A stretch of 35,632 nt of DNA from SIG291 sp045543455. GTDB taxonomy: Bacteria; Bacillota; Clostridia; Lachnospirales; Lachnospiraceae. The stretch is taken from contig JAZQMK010000093.1 of assembly GCA_045543455.1 (NCBI GenBank), positions 1 through 35,632 of the forward strand, given 5' to 3'. The notes below the pieces were generated by a model, which saw only the letters and a program-made list of their open reading frames with translations, did no database searches and had not been told where the DNA came from. Shown here one piece after another: positions 25,414 through 33,572 of the stretch. Position 1 is the stretch's first letter. Each line of letters begins with the position of its first letter. Both the position numbers and the translations under genes were made by a program.

Positions 25414-26535
25414 CTACTTAATTATTTCAGAAATTCGTACACCAAAGCTTTCTTCAATAACAACTACTTCGCCCTTAGCTACATATTTGCCATTAACTAA
25501 TATATCTACAGGCTCTCCTGCTATCTTATTAAGCTCTACTATGGCACCTGGCGAGAATTCCAAAATTTCTTTTATTGACTTATTTGTTCGTCCAAGTTCT
25601 ACTGTAACTTCCAATGGAACATCCATGATTAAGTCAATATTTTCTTTTTGTCCAAATGAAACCAAATCATTTGAAAATGCCTGGAATGATGCAGGTTGAA
25701 CATTTACAGGTGATTGTATCATCTGTGGAGATGGTTGCATTACCTGTTGTGGCTGCATTTGCTGTGGCATAGGTTGTGGTACCGGCTGTGGTACTGGTTG
25801 TGGTGCCGGCTGTGGTGCCGGTTGTGGTGCTGGTGCAACCACTTCTTCAACCATAGTATTTGTTGTTGCCATAAAGTTTGTATATAATTCTCTAGCAAAA
25901 TCAAATGGGAATAATTGCATCATTTCACTGTCAATTAAGTCACCAATCTGCATTCTAAATGATACCTTTACAAACTTATAATTTAAGAATTCAGGTAACA
26001 TACCTTCATTCATGTCACCATGTAAATCAACAAGATTTGCAATTGGTGGACTAATATCAATCTTTCTGTTTAAGAGATTTGACATTGAAGTTGCTGCCGA
26101 ACCCATCATTTGGTTCATAGCTTCACCAATAGCACTTAAATGTAACTCTGTTAATGGTTCATCGCTAACATCATTAGTAGCTTCGCCACCCATCATAATA
26201 TTAGTAATTACACGAACATCGTGATCCTTTAATACTAAAACATTATTACCATCAAGACCTTCTTTATAAGAAATCTGTAATAATACACATGGTCTGTCAT
26301 ATTGTGCCGCAAGGTCCTCCCACATAGCATAAGATACGCTAGGAGTTGTTATAACTACCTTTTGCTGTAATAATGAATTTAAGGTTGTTGCTGCGGTACC
26401 CATACTTATGTTGGATACTTCACCTATGGCATCCACTTCTTCACTACTTAATAATTCTTCATCTGGCTCTATATTATCCGAACCCATTCCGGATAATAAA
26501 GCATTTATTTCATCTTGAGATAACATTCCATCCAT
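25414..26535 (-). CDS. fliY: Flagellar motor switch phosphatase FliY (FliN family)
   Basis: 373 residues. N-terminal CheY-P-binding peptide MDGMLSQDEINALLSGM; a CheC-like phosphatase domain with two motifs, EVDAIGEVSNISMGTAAT and LHLSAIGEAMNQMMGSAAT; a linker of repeated PAPQ/PVPQ units (about 233-275); and the C-terminal FliN/SpoA domain (about 295-373, MDVPLEVTVELGRTNKSIKE). It is part of the C-ring and removes phosphate from CheY-P at the motor. I start at ATG 26535, 10 nt past GGAG; a GTG start 9 nt upstream is possible. It is 27 nt behind fliM. Confidence 0.96.
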   Translation of the reverse strand: MDGMLSQDEINALLSGMGSDNIEPDEELLSSEEVDAIGEVSNISMGTAATTLNSLLQQKVVITTPSVSYAMWEDLAAQYDRPCVLLQISYKEGLDGNNVLVLKDHDVRVITNIMMGGEATNDVSDEPLTELHLSAIGEAMNQMMGSAATSMSNLLNRKIDISPPIANLVDLHGDMNEGMLPEFLNYKFVKVSFRMQIGDLIDSEMMQLFPFDFARELYTNFMATTNTMVEEVVAPAPQPAPQPAPQPVPQPVPQPMPQQMQPQQVMQPSPQMIQSPVNVQPASFQAFSNDLVSFGQKENIDLIMDVPLEVTVELGRTNKSIKEILEFSPGAIVELNKIAGEPVDILVNGKYVAKGEVVVIEESFGVRISEIIK

Positions 26536-26562
26536 TCTTCTCACTCTCCTTGCAATAGTATT

Positions 26563-27540
26563 CTATTCCTCGCTGTATACAGAGGTAAGTCTTACAGCAT
26601 ATTTTTCATTAGAACTTCCCGGCAATGCCGAAAACTTCTTCAAATTGCCAACATATACATCTAATTCATTATCAATCTTCATATCCAATCTTATTACATC
26701 ACCAATTTGTAAATTTGCAAAATCATTTACTGTTATCTTGCTCTTGCCAAGCAATACCTTTATTGGTATTTTAGCTTTTGCAATAAGGTTTTCAATTGTA
26801 TCCTGATATGTACTTTCATCCTTTAACTGCATTGTTGAGAACCAGTATTTTGTATTTAACTTATCCATTACACTTTCAAGACAAGAATAAGGTAAACATA
26901 CATTCATAAGTCCTTCAACATCACCTATACCCATTGACAATGTAACAATGGCTATCATATCCGTTGGTGCTATTATCTGAGCGAACTGTGAATTTGTCTC
27001 TATTCTTTCAAGTCTTGGTGATGTATTAACAACATTTTGCCAAGGTTCTCTTAACAACTCAACTAAAGTATTAAAAACTCTTTCTAAAATAGTTAATTCT
27101 ATCTCAGAAAATTCTCTGCTCTTTTCAAGAGCACTTCCTCCGCCACCTAATAATCTGTCAACTATCGCAAAGCCTATATTGGTAGCTAACTCAATTACTA
27201 TATTTCCATCAAGAGGTGCAAAATTAACAACTCCTAAAAGTACCGGATTTGATAAGGCATTGGAAAATTCTGAGTATATTACCGCTTCAGAGTTCATAAC
27301 TTCTATATGAACCGGTTTTCTAAGATGTGCCGGTAAGTTAGTCGATAACAATCTTCCATAATGTTCAAATATAATTTCAAGTGTTCTTAAATGCTCTTTA
27401 GAGAACTTTGAAGGTCTTGCAAAATCGTAGCTTCTTACGCTCTTCTCTGGCTTATTCTTCATCTCTTCAACATCAAGTTCACCACTATTAAGTGCTTTGA
27501 GCAGATTGTCTATTTCACTTTGTGACAACACTTCACTCAT
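26563..27540 (-). CDS. fliM: Flagellar motor switch protein FliM
   Basis: 325 residues. N-terminal CheY-P-binding motif MSEVLSQSEIDNLLKAL; middle CheC-like domain including GVVNFAPLDGNIVIEL and IVDRLLGGGG but without the phosphatase residues; C-terminal SpoA domain from about 245 (AKIPIKVLLGKSKITVNDF). It links CheY-P binding to FliG in the C-ring. GGAGG is 9 nt before the ATG. It lies between fliL and fliY, as in B. subtilis. Confidence 0.97.
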   Translation of the reverse strand: MSEVLSQSEIDNLLKALNSGELDVEEMKNKPEKSVRSYDFARPSKFSKEHLRTLEIIFEHYGRLLSTNLPAHLRKPVHIEVMNSEAVIYSEFSNALSNPVLLGVVNFAPLDGNIVIELATNIGFAIVDRLLGGGGSALEKSREFSEIELTILERVFNTLVELLREPWQNVVNTSPRLERIETNSQFAQIIAPTDMIAIVTLSMGIGDVEGLMNVCLPYSCLESVMDKLNTKYWFSTMQLKDESTYQDTIENLIAKAKIPIKVLLGKSKITVNDFANLQIGDVIRLDMKIDNELDVYVGNLKKFSALPGSSNEKYAVRLTSVYSEE

Positions 27541-27576
27541 CCAATACCACCTCCTTTTATTTCTTAATTTTCCTAA

Positions 27577-28086
27577 TTATTGAATATTAAACTGGCTAAA
27601 CGAAATGTCATAAATAAATTTCTCGCCAAACTTGTCTTTTAAGTCTAATAAAATAGCAGCTTTAATATCATTCTTCTTAGAGTTAACATTATTTATAGTG
27701 TATTCAGATACCACTGTATTAACTGAACTTGTTACTATACTCTTCTTACTGTCAAATACTTCTTTTTTAGATGCGTAATCAGCATCAGTTTTATTTAATG
27801 ATACAGTAAGTGTAATTACTGCATATCTTAATTTGGCACCTTCTGATTCTTGCTTTAAAGTAACTGTTGTTTCAACATCTACTACTTCCAAGTCCTTCAT
27901 AGCCACTTCACCATTATTAGCATCTTCCTTAGCTGCATTATCCAAATCTATAATTGTTGCAACTTTATTAACAAGATTATTTGTATTTTTAAGACTTGGT
28001 AGCATTGTAAATACTATAATTATATTAAATATAAGATTTATAACTGTTAATGCTAACAATATTATTGTAAACATACCTTTTTTCAT
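27577..28086 (-). CDS. fliL: Flagellar basal body-associated protein FliL
   Basis: 169 residues. Short basic N-terminus, one membrane segment at about 6-28, then an extracytoplasmic domain ending with IYDISFSQFNIQ. FliL forms rings around the stator and supports torque. Sequence is weakly conserved in this family, so the call rests on size, topology, the C-terminal motif (VSEYTINNVNSKKNDIKAAI then FGEKFIYDI) and position between motB and fliM. Confidence 0.85.
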   Translation of the reverse strand: MKKGMFTIILLALTVINLIFNIIIVFTMLPSLKNTNNLVNKVATIIDLDNAAKEDANNGEVAMKDLEVVDVETTVTLKQESEGAKLRYAVITLTVSLNKTDADYASKKEVFDSKKSIVTSSVNTVVSEYTINNVNSKKNDIKAAILLDLKDKFGEKFIYDISFSQFNIQ

Positions 28087-28110
28087 AAACTATGCCGCCT
28101 TTCCCAGTGA

Positions 28111-28917
28111 TTAAATACCACTAAGTTTATTATATATTCTTATCTCAACTCTTCTGTTCTGGCTTCTTCCTGCTGCTGTTGCATTGGAAGCAATAGGATC
28201 AAATTCTCCCTTTCCAGAAGGTTTAATTGATGAAGAGTCAAATTTTGCTACATTCACTAAATACTTATATACGTTATAGCCTCTGTCTAAGGACAATTCG
28301 GTATTATCTGCATACTGCGCCGTATTAATAGGCACATTATCTGTATGTCCAATAACTTCTATTGTGTATTCATCATAAGCTTTAAGTACTTTAGCTACTT
28401 TTTCTAATACCGCTATGGAATCTGCTTTTAATTCTGCTTTACCTGAATCAAACAAAATACCACTTTTGATATTAAGACTTACATATTGAGTTGTAACAAC
28501 AACATCTATCTGTTGTGTAAGACCATTACTTGTAAGACCCTGCTGTATATCTTCTGCCATACCTTCTGACTCTTTATTCTGCTCCTGTTCAACCTTATCA
28601 AATGGATTTTCCGTGTCAGTTGCATTAGGATCTTCGTTATCAGCATTAACACCTAAATCATTATAGTAATCGTCTAATTCTGTAAGATGACTGGCTCCGC
28701 TTGATATAAGAGAGCCTTCTCCTATCGTAGCTCCACCACTTGGCATAAAACTAATATTATTAGCCATAGCTGCTACTATCTGTTGAAACTTTTCAGCATC
28801 AATGGTAGACATAGAAAAGAGCAATACGAAGAAGCAAAGTAATAAGTTCATCAAGTCGCTGAATGTTGCCATCCATGCTGCAGAACCTTTAGGTGGTTCT
28901 TCTTGTCTCATTTTCAT
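28111..28917 (-). CDS. motB: Flagellar stator protein MotB
   Basis: 268 residues. The single membrane helix begins at about 15 with WMATFSDLMNLLLCFFVLLF; Asp21 is the ion-carrying residue. A plug/linker rich in Asp, Glu and Asn spans about 60-135. The C-terminal OmpA-like peptidoglycan-binding domain (about 140-268) has IEVIGHTDNVPIN and LSLDRGYNVYKYL. It anchors the stator to the wall. The TFxDLMxLLLCFFVLL helix is more like sodium-type PomB/MotS than proton-type MotB, which suggests, but does not prove, a sodium-driven motor. It overlaps the motA stop as TAATG. Confidence 0.96.
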   Translation of the reverse strand: MKMRQEEPPKGSAAWMATFSDLMNLLLCFFVLLFSMSTIDAEKFQQIVAAMANNISFMPSGGATIGEGSLISSGASHLTELDDYYNDLGVNADNEDPNATDTENPFDKVEQEQNKESEGMAEDIQQGLTSNGLTQQIDVVVTTQYVSLNIKSGILFDSGKAELKADSIAVLEKVAKVLKAYDEYTIEVIGHTDNVPINTAQYADNTELSLDRGYNVYKYLVNVAKFDSSSIKPSGKGEFDPIASNATAAGRSQNRRVEIRIYNKLSGI

Positions 28918-29717
28918 TAAGCTTCACCTCCAGCTGCACCGTCAGCATTTTCTGATGTCTTTCTTTGTGCAGGAGAAATAAATGATTTTAATTTTTCTTC
29001 TATTACACGAGGATTTTCTCCAGCCTGGATAGAAAGGAGACCCTCAATCATTACCTGTCTTAATTTAAATTCATTATCGTTATTTATAGAAAGCTTTGTA
29101 GCAATTGGAGTTGATATCCAGTTAGCTATCAACGAACCATATAATGTTGTAAGCAAAGCTGTTGCCATTGATGGTCCGATAGAGTTAGGGTCAGACATAT
29201 TATTTAACATGTTTACAAGACCAACCAATGTACCAATCATACCCCAAGCAGGACCCATAGCTGCAAGATTTTCCCAGAACTTTATAAGCTTCTTATGTCT
29301 TGCGTCTACAGACACTAATTCTGTTTCCAAAATGTCTCTTACCAAATCTGGCTCTGTACCATCTACAATCAAAAGAATTCCTTTTCTCAAGAACTCATCT
29401 TCCATCGTACTTGCTATTTCTTCTAAGGCTAATAAACCTTCTTTACGAGCTACGTTTGAAAGATCGATTATAGATTTGATTGTTGCATTTTCATCAATTT
29501 TTTGTATTTTAAATACTATTGCAATAGACTTAAATCCTGTTATGTATTCACTTATAGTGCATGATGTAAGTACTGATGTAAGCGTACCACCTAATGTAAT
29601 AATGATGGATGGAATATCCACGTAGCTACCAAGCGCATCCACACCACCACTGGTAAGAATACCGAAAATAACCATTGCAAATCCTATTATAATACCTAGT
29701 AAAGTTGCTATATCCAT
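28917..29717 (-). CDS. motA: Flagellar stator protein MotA
   Basis: 266 residues. Four membrane segments: about 3-22, 34-52, and a pair at about 155-175 and 185-205. The cytoplasmic loop (about 65-150) has the charged residues that touch FliG, and WENLAAMGPAWGMIGTLVGL is the conserved pore-lining part. It forms a MotA5MotB2 stator with MotB. Location inside the main fla operon, directly after flbD, differs from B. subtilis, where motAB is a separate unit. Confidence 0.96.
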   Translation of the reverse strand: MDIATLLGIIIGFAMVIFGILTSGGVDALGSYVDIPSIIITLGGTLTSVLTSCTISEYITGFKSIAIVFKIQKIDENATIKSIIDLSNVARKEGLLALEEIASTMEDEFLRKGILLIVDGTEPDLVRDILETELVSVDARHKKLIKFWENLAAMGPAWGMIGTLVGLVNMLNNMSDPNSIGPSMATALLTTLYGSLIANWISTPIATKLSINNDNEFKLRQVMIEGLLSIQAGENPRVIEEKLKSFISPAQRKTSENADGAAGGEA

Positions 29718-29740
29718 ATTGCCACCGCCTAATAAATTTC

Positions 29741-29935
29741 CTATTCTTCGTCAAATTTATACAAACTTCTCTTATATGATATTACTAAATTTTTAACTTC
29801 TTGTCCACTTTCTTTTACTATAAATTTTCTTCCTGTAGTAAGAGTTATCACTGTGTCCGGAGTTTCTTCAATCACTTCGATAAGTTCTGCATTTATTATC
29901 ATTTCGCTGTCATTGAGTCTGGTTAATGTTACCAT
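29741..29935 (-). CDS. flbD: Flagellar protein FlbD/SwrD
   Basis: 64 residues. MVTLTRLNDSEMIINAELIE and TTGRKFIVKES are the FlbD signature. The B. subtilis homologue SwrD raises stator power for swarming. The neighbouring motA and motB fit that role. It has a strong AAAAAAGGAGG site 5 nt before the ATG, and a long hairpin immediately upstream in the gap from flgE. Confidence 0.95.
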   Translation of the reverse strand: MVTLTRLNDSEMIINAELIEVIEETPDTVITLTTGRKFIVKESGQEVKNLVISYKRSLYKFDEE

Positions 29936-29957
29936 AAGCCAACCTCCTTTTTTATAT

Positions 29958-29990
29958 CCGGCAGTACTGACAGTTATCAGGTACTGCCGG
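29958..29990 (-). other. Hairpin between flgE and flbD
   Basis: A 10-bp perfect GC-rich stem CCGGCAGTAC / GTACTGCCGG, extended by 3 more pairs beyond a bulged base. On the minus strand A-rich sequence and the flbD ribosome binding site follow, so it is not a terminator. It may protect the flgE 3' end or mark a cleavage point. Confidence 0.75.
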
Positions 29991-30003
29991 TATTAATTAT
30001 AAA

Positions 30004-31293
30004 TTATCTCTTAAGCTGTATTAATTCCTCAAGCATAGTATCTGATACTGTAATAATTCTTGAGTTAGCCTGGAAACCTCTTTGTGTTGTAATCATCTCT
30101 GTAAATTCATTTGATAAATCTACATTTGACATTTCTAATACACCCTGTGAAATGCTTCCACCACTCTTTGTAACATCTTCATATGTCATTGTTCCTGAGT
30201 TCATAGTGTTCTGATAAAGGTTATCTCCCACTTTTTCAAGACCTGCAGGATTTGAGAAAGTTGCTACTGCTATCTGTCCTAATGTTTTATCATCACCATT
30301 GCTGTAATATGCTACGATTTTACCGTCTGCACCAATTGCAACACCTGTCATTGTACCAACAGCCTTACCTGCGCCATAGCCTTGTAAATCACCTGTAGAT
30401 ACTACAATATTAGTTGCATCACCATATGATGTTAACTGGGATACGTCAACTGTAATAGGATCAATTGGTGTTGCATTTTCAGGAGCTTCAACAGTCATCA
30501 CAAATTGCTGAATACTTGGTTCACCTGTACTTTCATCAAATGAAATAGATGTTTCATCCAATTCAATTGTATATCCTTCTACTGCAACACCTTCACAAGA
30601 AATATCTCCAACTGCCAATGTGTAATCCATTGGATTATCAGGGCTTTGATGTATTTCAATTGTTGCAAGATAGCTGTATCCTAAGCTATCATAAAACTTT
30701 GTGTTAAACACTACAGGATTACCATTTGCAAAGCTTGCATCTTCTTTGTTAATGTTACCTGAAACTGTATTGTTTTTTGTTGCTTCTGGTGTTGTATATG
30801 TAAATTCTGGTCCTTTTACTGATAATGCTGAAAGCTGTGCATCTTTAATAATTTCACCATTTTCATCTGCTAACCAACCCATTACACTGTCACCACCTGC
30901 TGTAACAAGGTTACCTGCACCATCAACTGTAAAGTTTCCGGCTCTTGTGTAATAGCTTGCACCAGCATTACTTACAACAAAGAATGACTTTCCTGATAAT
31001 TTTAAATCAAATGGATTGTCTGTTCTTTGTGATGCACCTTCTGTTTCAATATTAGTTGAAATAGAACCAACATTTGAACCAAGACCTATCTGCATCGCAT
31101 TTTGTCCACCCTTGCTTGTTTCAGCATTTGGACCTGATGCATTTTGTGTTGTCTGATAAAACACTTCACTAAATGTAACTGAATTTGCTTTGTATGCTAC
31201 TGTATTAACATTTGCAATATTGTTACCTATAACGTCCATCTTTGTCTGGTGTACTTTTAAACCTGAAACACCAGAATATAATGATCTCATCAT
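30004..31293 (-). CDS. flgE: Flagellar hook protein FlgE
   Basis: 429 residues. N-terminal rod/hook motif SLYSGVSGLKVHQTKMDVIG then NNIANVNTVAYK; C-terminal MSNVDLSNEFTEMITTQRGF motif that packs the inner tube. The middle forms the variable outer hook domains. It polymerises on the FlgD cap; its length is measured by FliK. Two ATGs in tandem begin the frame; the first lies 9 nt past GGAGG. The 69-nt leader has two hairpins and several GGA triplets. Confidence 0.97.
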   Translation of the reverse strand: MMRSLYSGVSGLKVHQTKMDVIGNNIANVNTVAYKANSVTFSEVFYQTTQNASGPNAETSKGGQNAMQIGLGSNVGSISTNIETEGASQRTDNPFDLKLSGKSFFVVSNAGASYYTRAGNFTVDGAGNLVTAGGDSVMGWLADENGEIIKDAQLSALSVKGPEFTYTTPEATKNNTVSGNINKEDASFANGNPVVFNTKFYDSLGYSYLATIEIHQSPDNPMDYTLAVGDISCEGVAVEGYTIELDETSISFDESTGEPSIQQFVMTVEAPENATPIDPITVDVSQLTSYGDATNIVVSTGDLQGYGAGKAVGTMTGVAIGADGKIVAYYSNGDDKTLGQIAVATFSNPAGLEKVGDNLYQNTMNSGTMTYEDVTKSGGSISQGVLEMSNVDLSNEFTEMITTQRGFQANSRIITVSDTMLEELIQLKR

Positions 31294-31316
31294 AATAAAT
31301 GACCTCCAATCTTTTT

Positions 31317-31366
31317 TATCCCTTCTGTCGTTCGGGGATAGGATAGCTTCCTTTCGGTCCAGCTAT
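31317..31366 (-). promoter_or_regulatory. Tandem hairpins in the flgE leader (candidate RNA regulatory element)
   Basis: In transcript order: ATAGCT-(GGACCGAAAGGA)-AGCTAT at 31366-31343, overlapping the stop codon of the gene before; then TATCCC-(12 nt)-GGGATA at 31340-31317. The flgE GGAGG follows. The first loop holds two GGA triplets and the ribosome binding site another, a pattern seen at CsrA targets. CsrA control is inference only. Confidence 0.5.
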
Positions 31367-31773
31367 ATAACTACTGCTCCGTCAATGTTTGTATAAACAT
31401 TTTCGCCTTCCATTGCCTGGTCCATGGCAGTAATAACTATGTTATTTTTCGTATTAACTATAAATGAAAAATTATCCATTATAACCAAGGACTCTTTAAT
31501 TCCTTTTTCACTTGCTTTCTTCACTCCATCTTCAAGTCTTTTAAGCTGTTCATCTGTTAAATCGATATTTCTGTCTGCAAGTCTTTCCCCTGCATGCTTA
31601 GAAAACTTTAATGTGGAATTAAATGGTATTTCTTCAAGTGAATTTTTCTTTTGAAGTAAAACTTCTTTAAAAGAAATCTCGTTAGTCTTAACATCATTCA
31701 CTCTGTTAGTGTTAAGATATTGCGAACTAACCTGTTCAATGGAAGTATAATTACCAATATTCTTAATATTCAT
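31363..31773 (-). CDS. Flagellar operon protein, TIGR02530 family
   Basis: 136 residues. About 50 variable residues, then the family core LKFSKHAGERLADRNIDL followed by KKASEKGIKESLVIMD and FIVNTKNNIVITAMDQA. The function in the family is not established; members always sit between flgD and flgE in Firmicutes operons, and a role in hook assembly is a guess from that. It follows flgD by 23 nt and ends in the first hairpin of the flgE leader. Confidence 0.9.
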   Translation of the reverse strand: MNIKNIGNYTSIEQVSSQYLNTNRVNDVKTNEISFKEVLLQKKNSLEEIPFNSTLKFSKHAGERLADRNIDLTDEQLKRLEDGVKKASEKGIKESLVIMDNFSFIVNTKNNIVITAMDQAMEGENVYTNIDGAVVI

Positions 31774-31796
31774 AATACATCCATCCTTTTTTGTCC

Positions 31797-32240
31797 TTAC
31801 ATCTTGTCGTAGTAATCTTCATCTACCACTGTATCAAGATCGTCAATGTTGTATAACTTATCTTCAATTGCTAAGAATACTTTTCCGCCTTCAACAACCA
31901 TATAATCAACTTTTCCTGAAACATATCCAGCCTCACCTGTTGCTGATTCAGTCTTCATTATAACTGTCTTGCCTACAAGATCACTAGCCTGTCCCTTTGA
32001 TAAAGTATCACCAACATTTTGAAGTTCTTCAACCTGTGTGAATGTTGCAAGCTGTGCAATATATTCTGTATTACTTGATGGCTGAAGTGGATCCTGATAT
32101 TTCATCTGTGCTACAAGTAATTGTAAAAATGCTTCTTTATCAAGCTGTCCGTTTGTAGCTTTTGACTTTGTTGTTGATGAAGTATTATTTGTTGTTGTTT
32201 GGATTGTACCATCTGGATTTACACCTGCGATAATTGCCAT
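31797..32240 (-). CDS. flgD: Flagellar hook cap protein FlgD
   Basis: 147 residues, short as usual for Gram-positive FlgD. The N-terminal core FLQLLVAQMKYQDPLQPSSN and FTQVEELQNVGDTL is the family signature. The C-terminal part (about 85-147) is a reduced beta domain. It caps the growing hook so FlgE can assemble. The frame opens with two more ATGs upstream (32249, 32246) but GGAG lies 9 nt before ATG 32240, which I chose. It is 12 nt behind fliK. Confidence 0.93.
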   Translation of the reverse strand: MAIIAGVNPDGTIQTTTNNTSSTTKSKATNGQLDKEAFLQLLVAQMKYQDPLQPSSNTEYIAQLATFTQVEELQNVGDTLSKGQASDLVGKTVIMKTESATGEAGYVSGKVDYMVVEGGKVFLAIEDKLYNIDDLDTVVDEDYYDKM

Positions 32241-32252
32241 ATTCATCATCTC

Positions 32253-33506
32253 CTATGCCATTAAATTTACGCTGTTGCCTTGACTTTTCAATACTTCTTG
32301 GACTACTTCGTCATTTTCTTCTTCATCCTCGAATTCGTCTTTAAAGGCTTTTCTTGTTTTTCTTACACCTTTACCATCATCTGCTTTAGAATTCTGGTCA
32401 TTAAATTGTTGTTCGAAACCTCTCGCTGAAATTGTAACTTCTACAGCTTCGACTTTAATTCCCTGATTGTTAAGGTTTTCCTTAAGTGTAACTAACTGGC
32501 TTTCAATAATTCTTCTTACCGCTTCATCCTGAGCTGTTATCTGTGCTGTAATTGCACCATCTTTTGAAACTACGTTAAGACTTATCTTACCTAAGTGTTC
32601 CGGATTTAATTGAATCTCTAAAGCTGTACCTTCTTCAATGCCGGTAACCTTTACCGATTCCATAATCTGTTCAATTATGTCCATACCATCAATGTAAGAT
32701 GTTGTACTATACTCGCTTTTAGCTATTGCTTCAGCAAATCCGCTTTTAAGATTATTGACTATGTCTGCAACAATTTCTCTTGGTTCAAGATTAGAACTTT
32801 CTTTTTTGTTATCCTTAGAATCAAATCCCTGACTGTCATCCTTTGTTGTCTGGTTAACTTCAACTTTTTCAGTCTGATTAATTTCATTTGAAACAGCATC
32901 ATTTTCTGTTTCTGTCTCTGTCTTTAAAAGATTTTCATCGGAAACATCAGTTAAAAGACCTTTTAATTCTTCAGGTTCCATATTTAACTGTTCTGCAAAC
33001 TCACTAACAATTTCTCTCAATTCATTAACAATTGTTTTAAATTGTAATGCCAGTTCTGCGTCTGTAACCATAAGTATTGCTTCATCCACGCCGTTAAGCT
33101 GCATACTCAGTGCTGTAAGATTACTATTTTCAAGTAAATCCATAAAGGAAATACCTAGCACATTCATTGCATTGATCAACTCTTCTTCACTTACGCCAAA
33201 TTCTTTCATAACAACTTCTTTTATTGCTTTTTCGATTTTGGCTATCATGTCCTTAGTAAGCTTTGCGCTTTCTTCTGCTTTAGAAGAATTGATTTTCTGC
33301 GCCGCTAAACTGTTGTTATTAAGATAATTCATATCTTCGTTGGTTTTATCCTTTACGATATCATTCTTAACTTCAACCTTAGCATCTTTAGAATTATTCA
33401 TAAAATTCTTAAAATCAACACCGCAGTTTTCAGCAACTTTAGGAGTAAAATCAAAGCTTGTATCCATATACACTCCACCAGAGCCGGATACATTGCTACT
33501 TACCAT
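32253..33506 (-). CDS. fliK: Flagellar hook-length control protein FliK
   Basis: 417 residues. The N-terminal 280 residues are Lys/Glu/Asn-rich and weakly conserved, typical of a ruler segment. The C-terminal flg_hook domain (about 285-370) has LEIQLNPEHLGKISLNVV and ITAQDEAVRRIIESQL then LKENLNNQGI. It signals FlhB to switch export once the hook is complete. GGAGG is 8 nt before the ATG. The C-terminal tail is highly charged (KDEFEDEEENDEVVQE). Confidence 0.94.
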   Translation of the reverse strand: MVSSNVSGSGGVYMDTSFDFTPKVAENCGVDFKNFMNNSKDAKVEVKNDIVKDKTNEDMNYLNNNSLAAQKINSSKAEESAKLTKDMIAKIEKAIKEVVMKEFGVSEEELINAMNVLGISFMDLLENSNLTALSMQLNGVDEAILMVTDAELALQFKTIVNELREIVSEFAEQLNMEPEELKGLLTDVSDENLLKTETETENDAVSNEINQTEKVEVNQTTKDDSQGFDSKDNKKESSNLEPREIVADIVNNLKSGFAEAIAKSEYSTTSYIDGMDIIEQIMESVKVTGIEEGTALEIQLNPEHLGKISLNVVSKDGAITAQITAQDEAVRRIIESQLVTLKENLNNQGIKVEAVEVTISARGFEQQFNDQNSKADDGKGVRKTRKAFKDEFEDEEENDEVVQEVLKSQGNSVNLMA

Positions 33507-33524
33507 AAGCTTGTCCTCCTTTCC

Positions 33525-33572
33525 AAATGCAAATGCATTTTAATATTTATATAGAAGGGCTTTCGCCACTCT
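33525..33572 (-). other. Tandem hairpins between ylxF and fliK
   Basis: In transcript order: AGAGTGGC-GAAA-GCCCTTCT (33572-33553, GNRA loop, one mismatch), which overlaps the upstream stop codon, then AAATGC-ATTT-GCATTT (33540-33525) just before the fliK ribosome binding site. No T-run. The layout is like that of the flgE leader. Confidence 0.5.

Noticed and set aside
31294..31366. c-di-GMP or other known riboswitch ahead of flgE
   Set aside because: The gap is short (69 nt), starts inside the previous stop codon, and I see none of the conserved GEMM-type bases.
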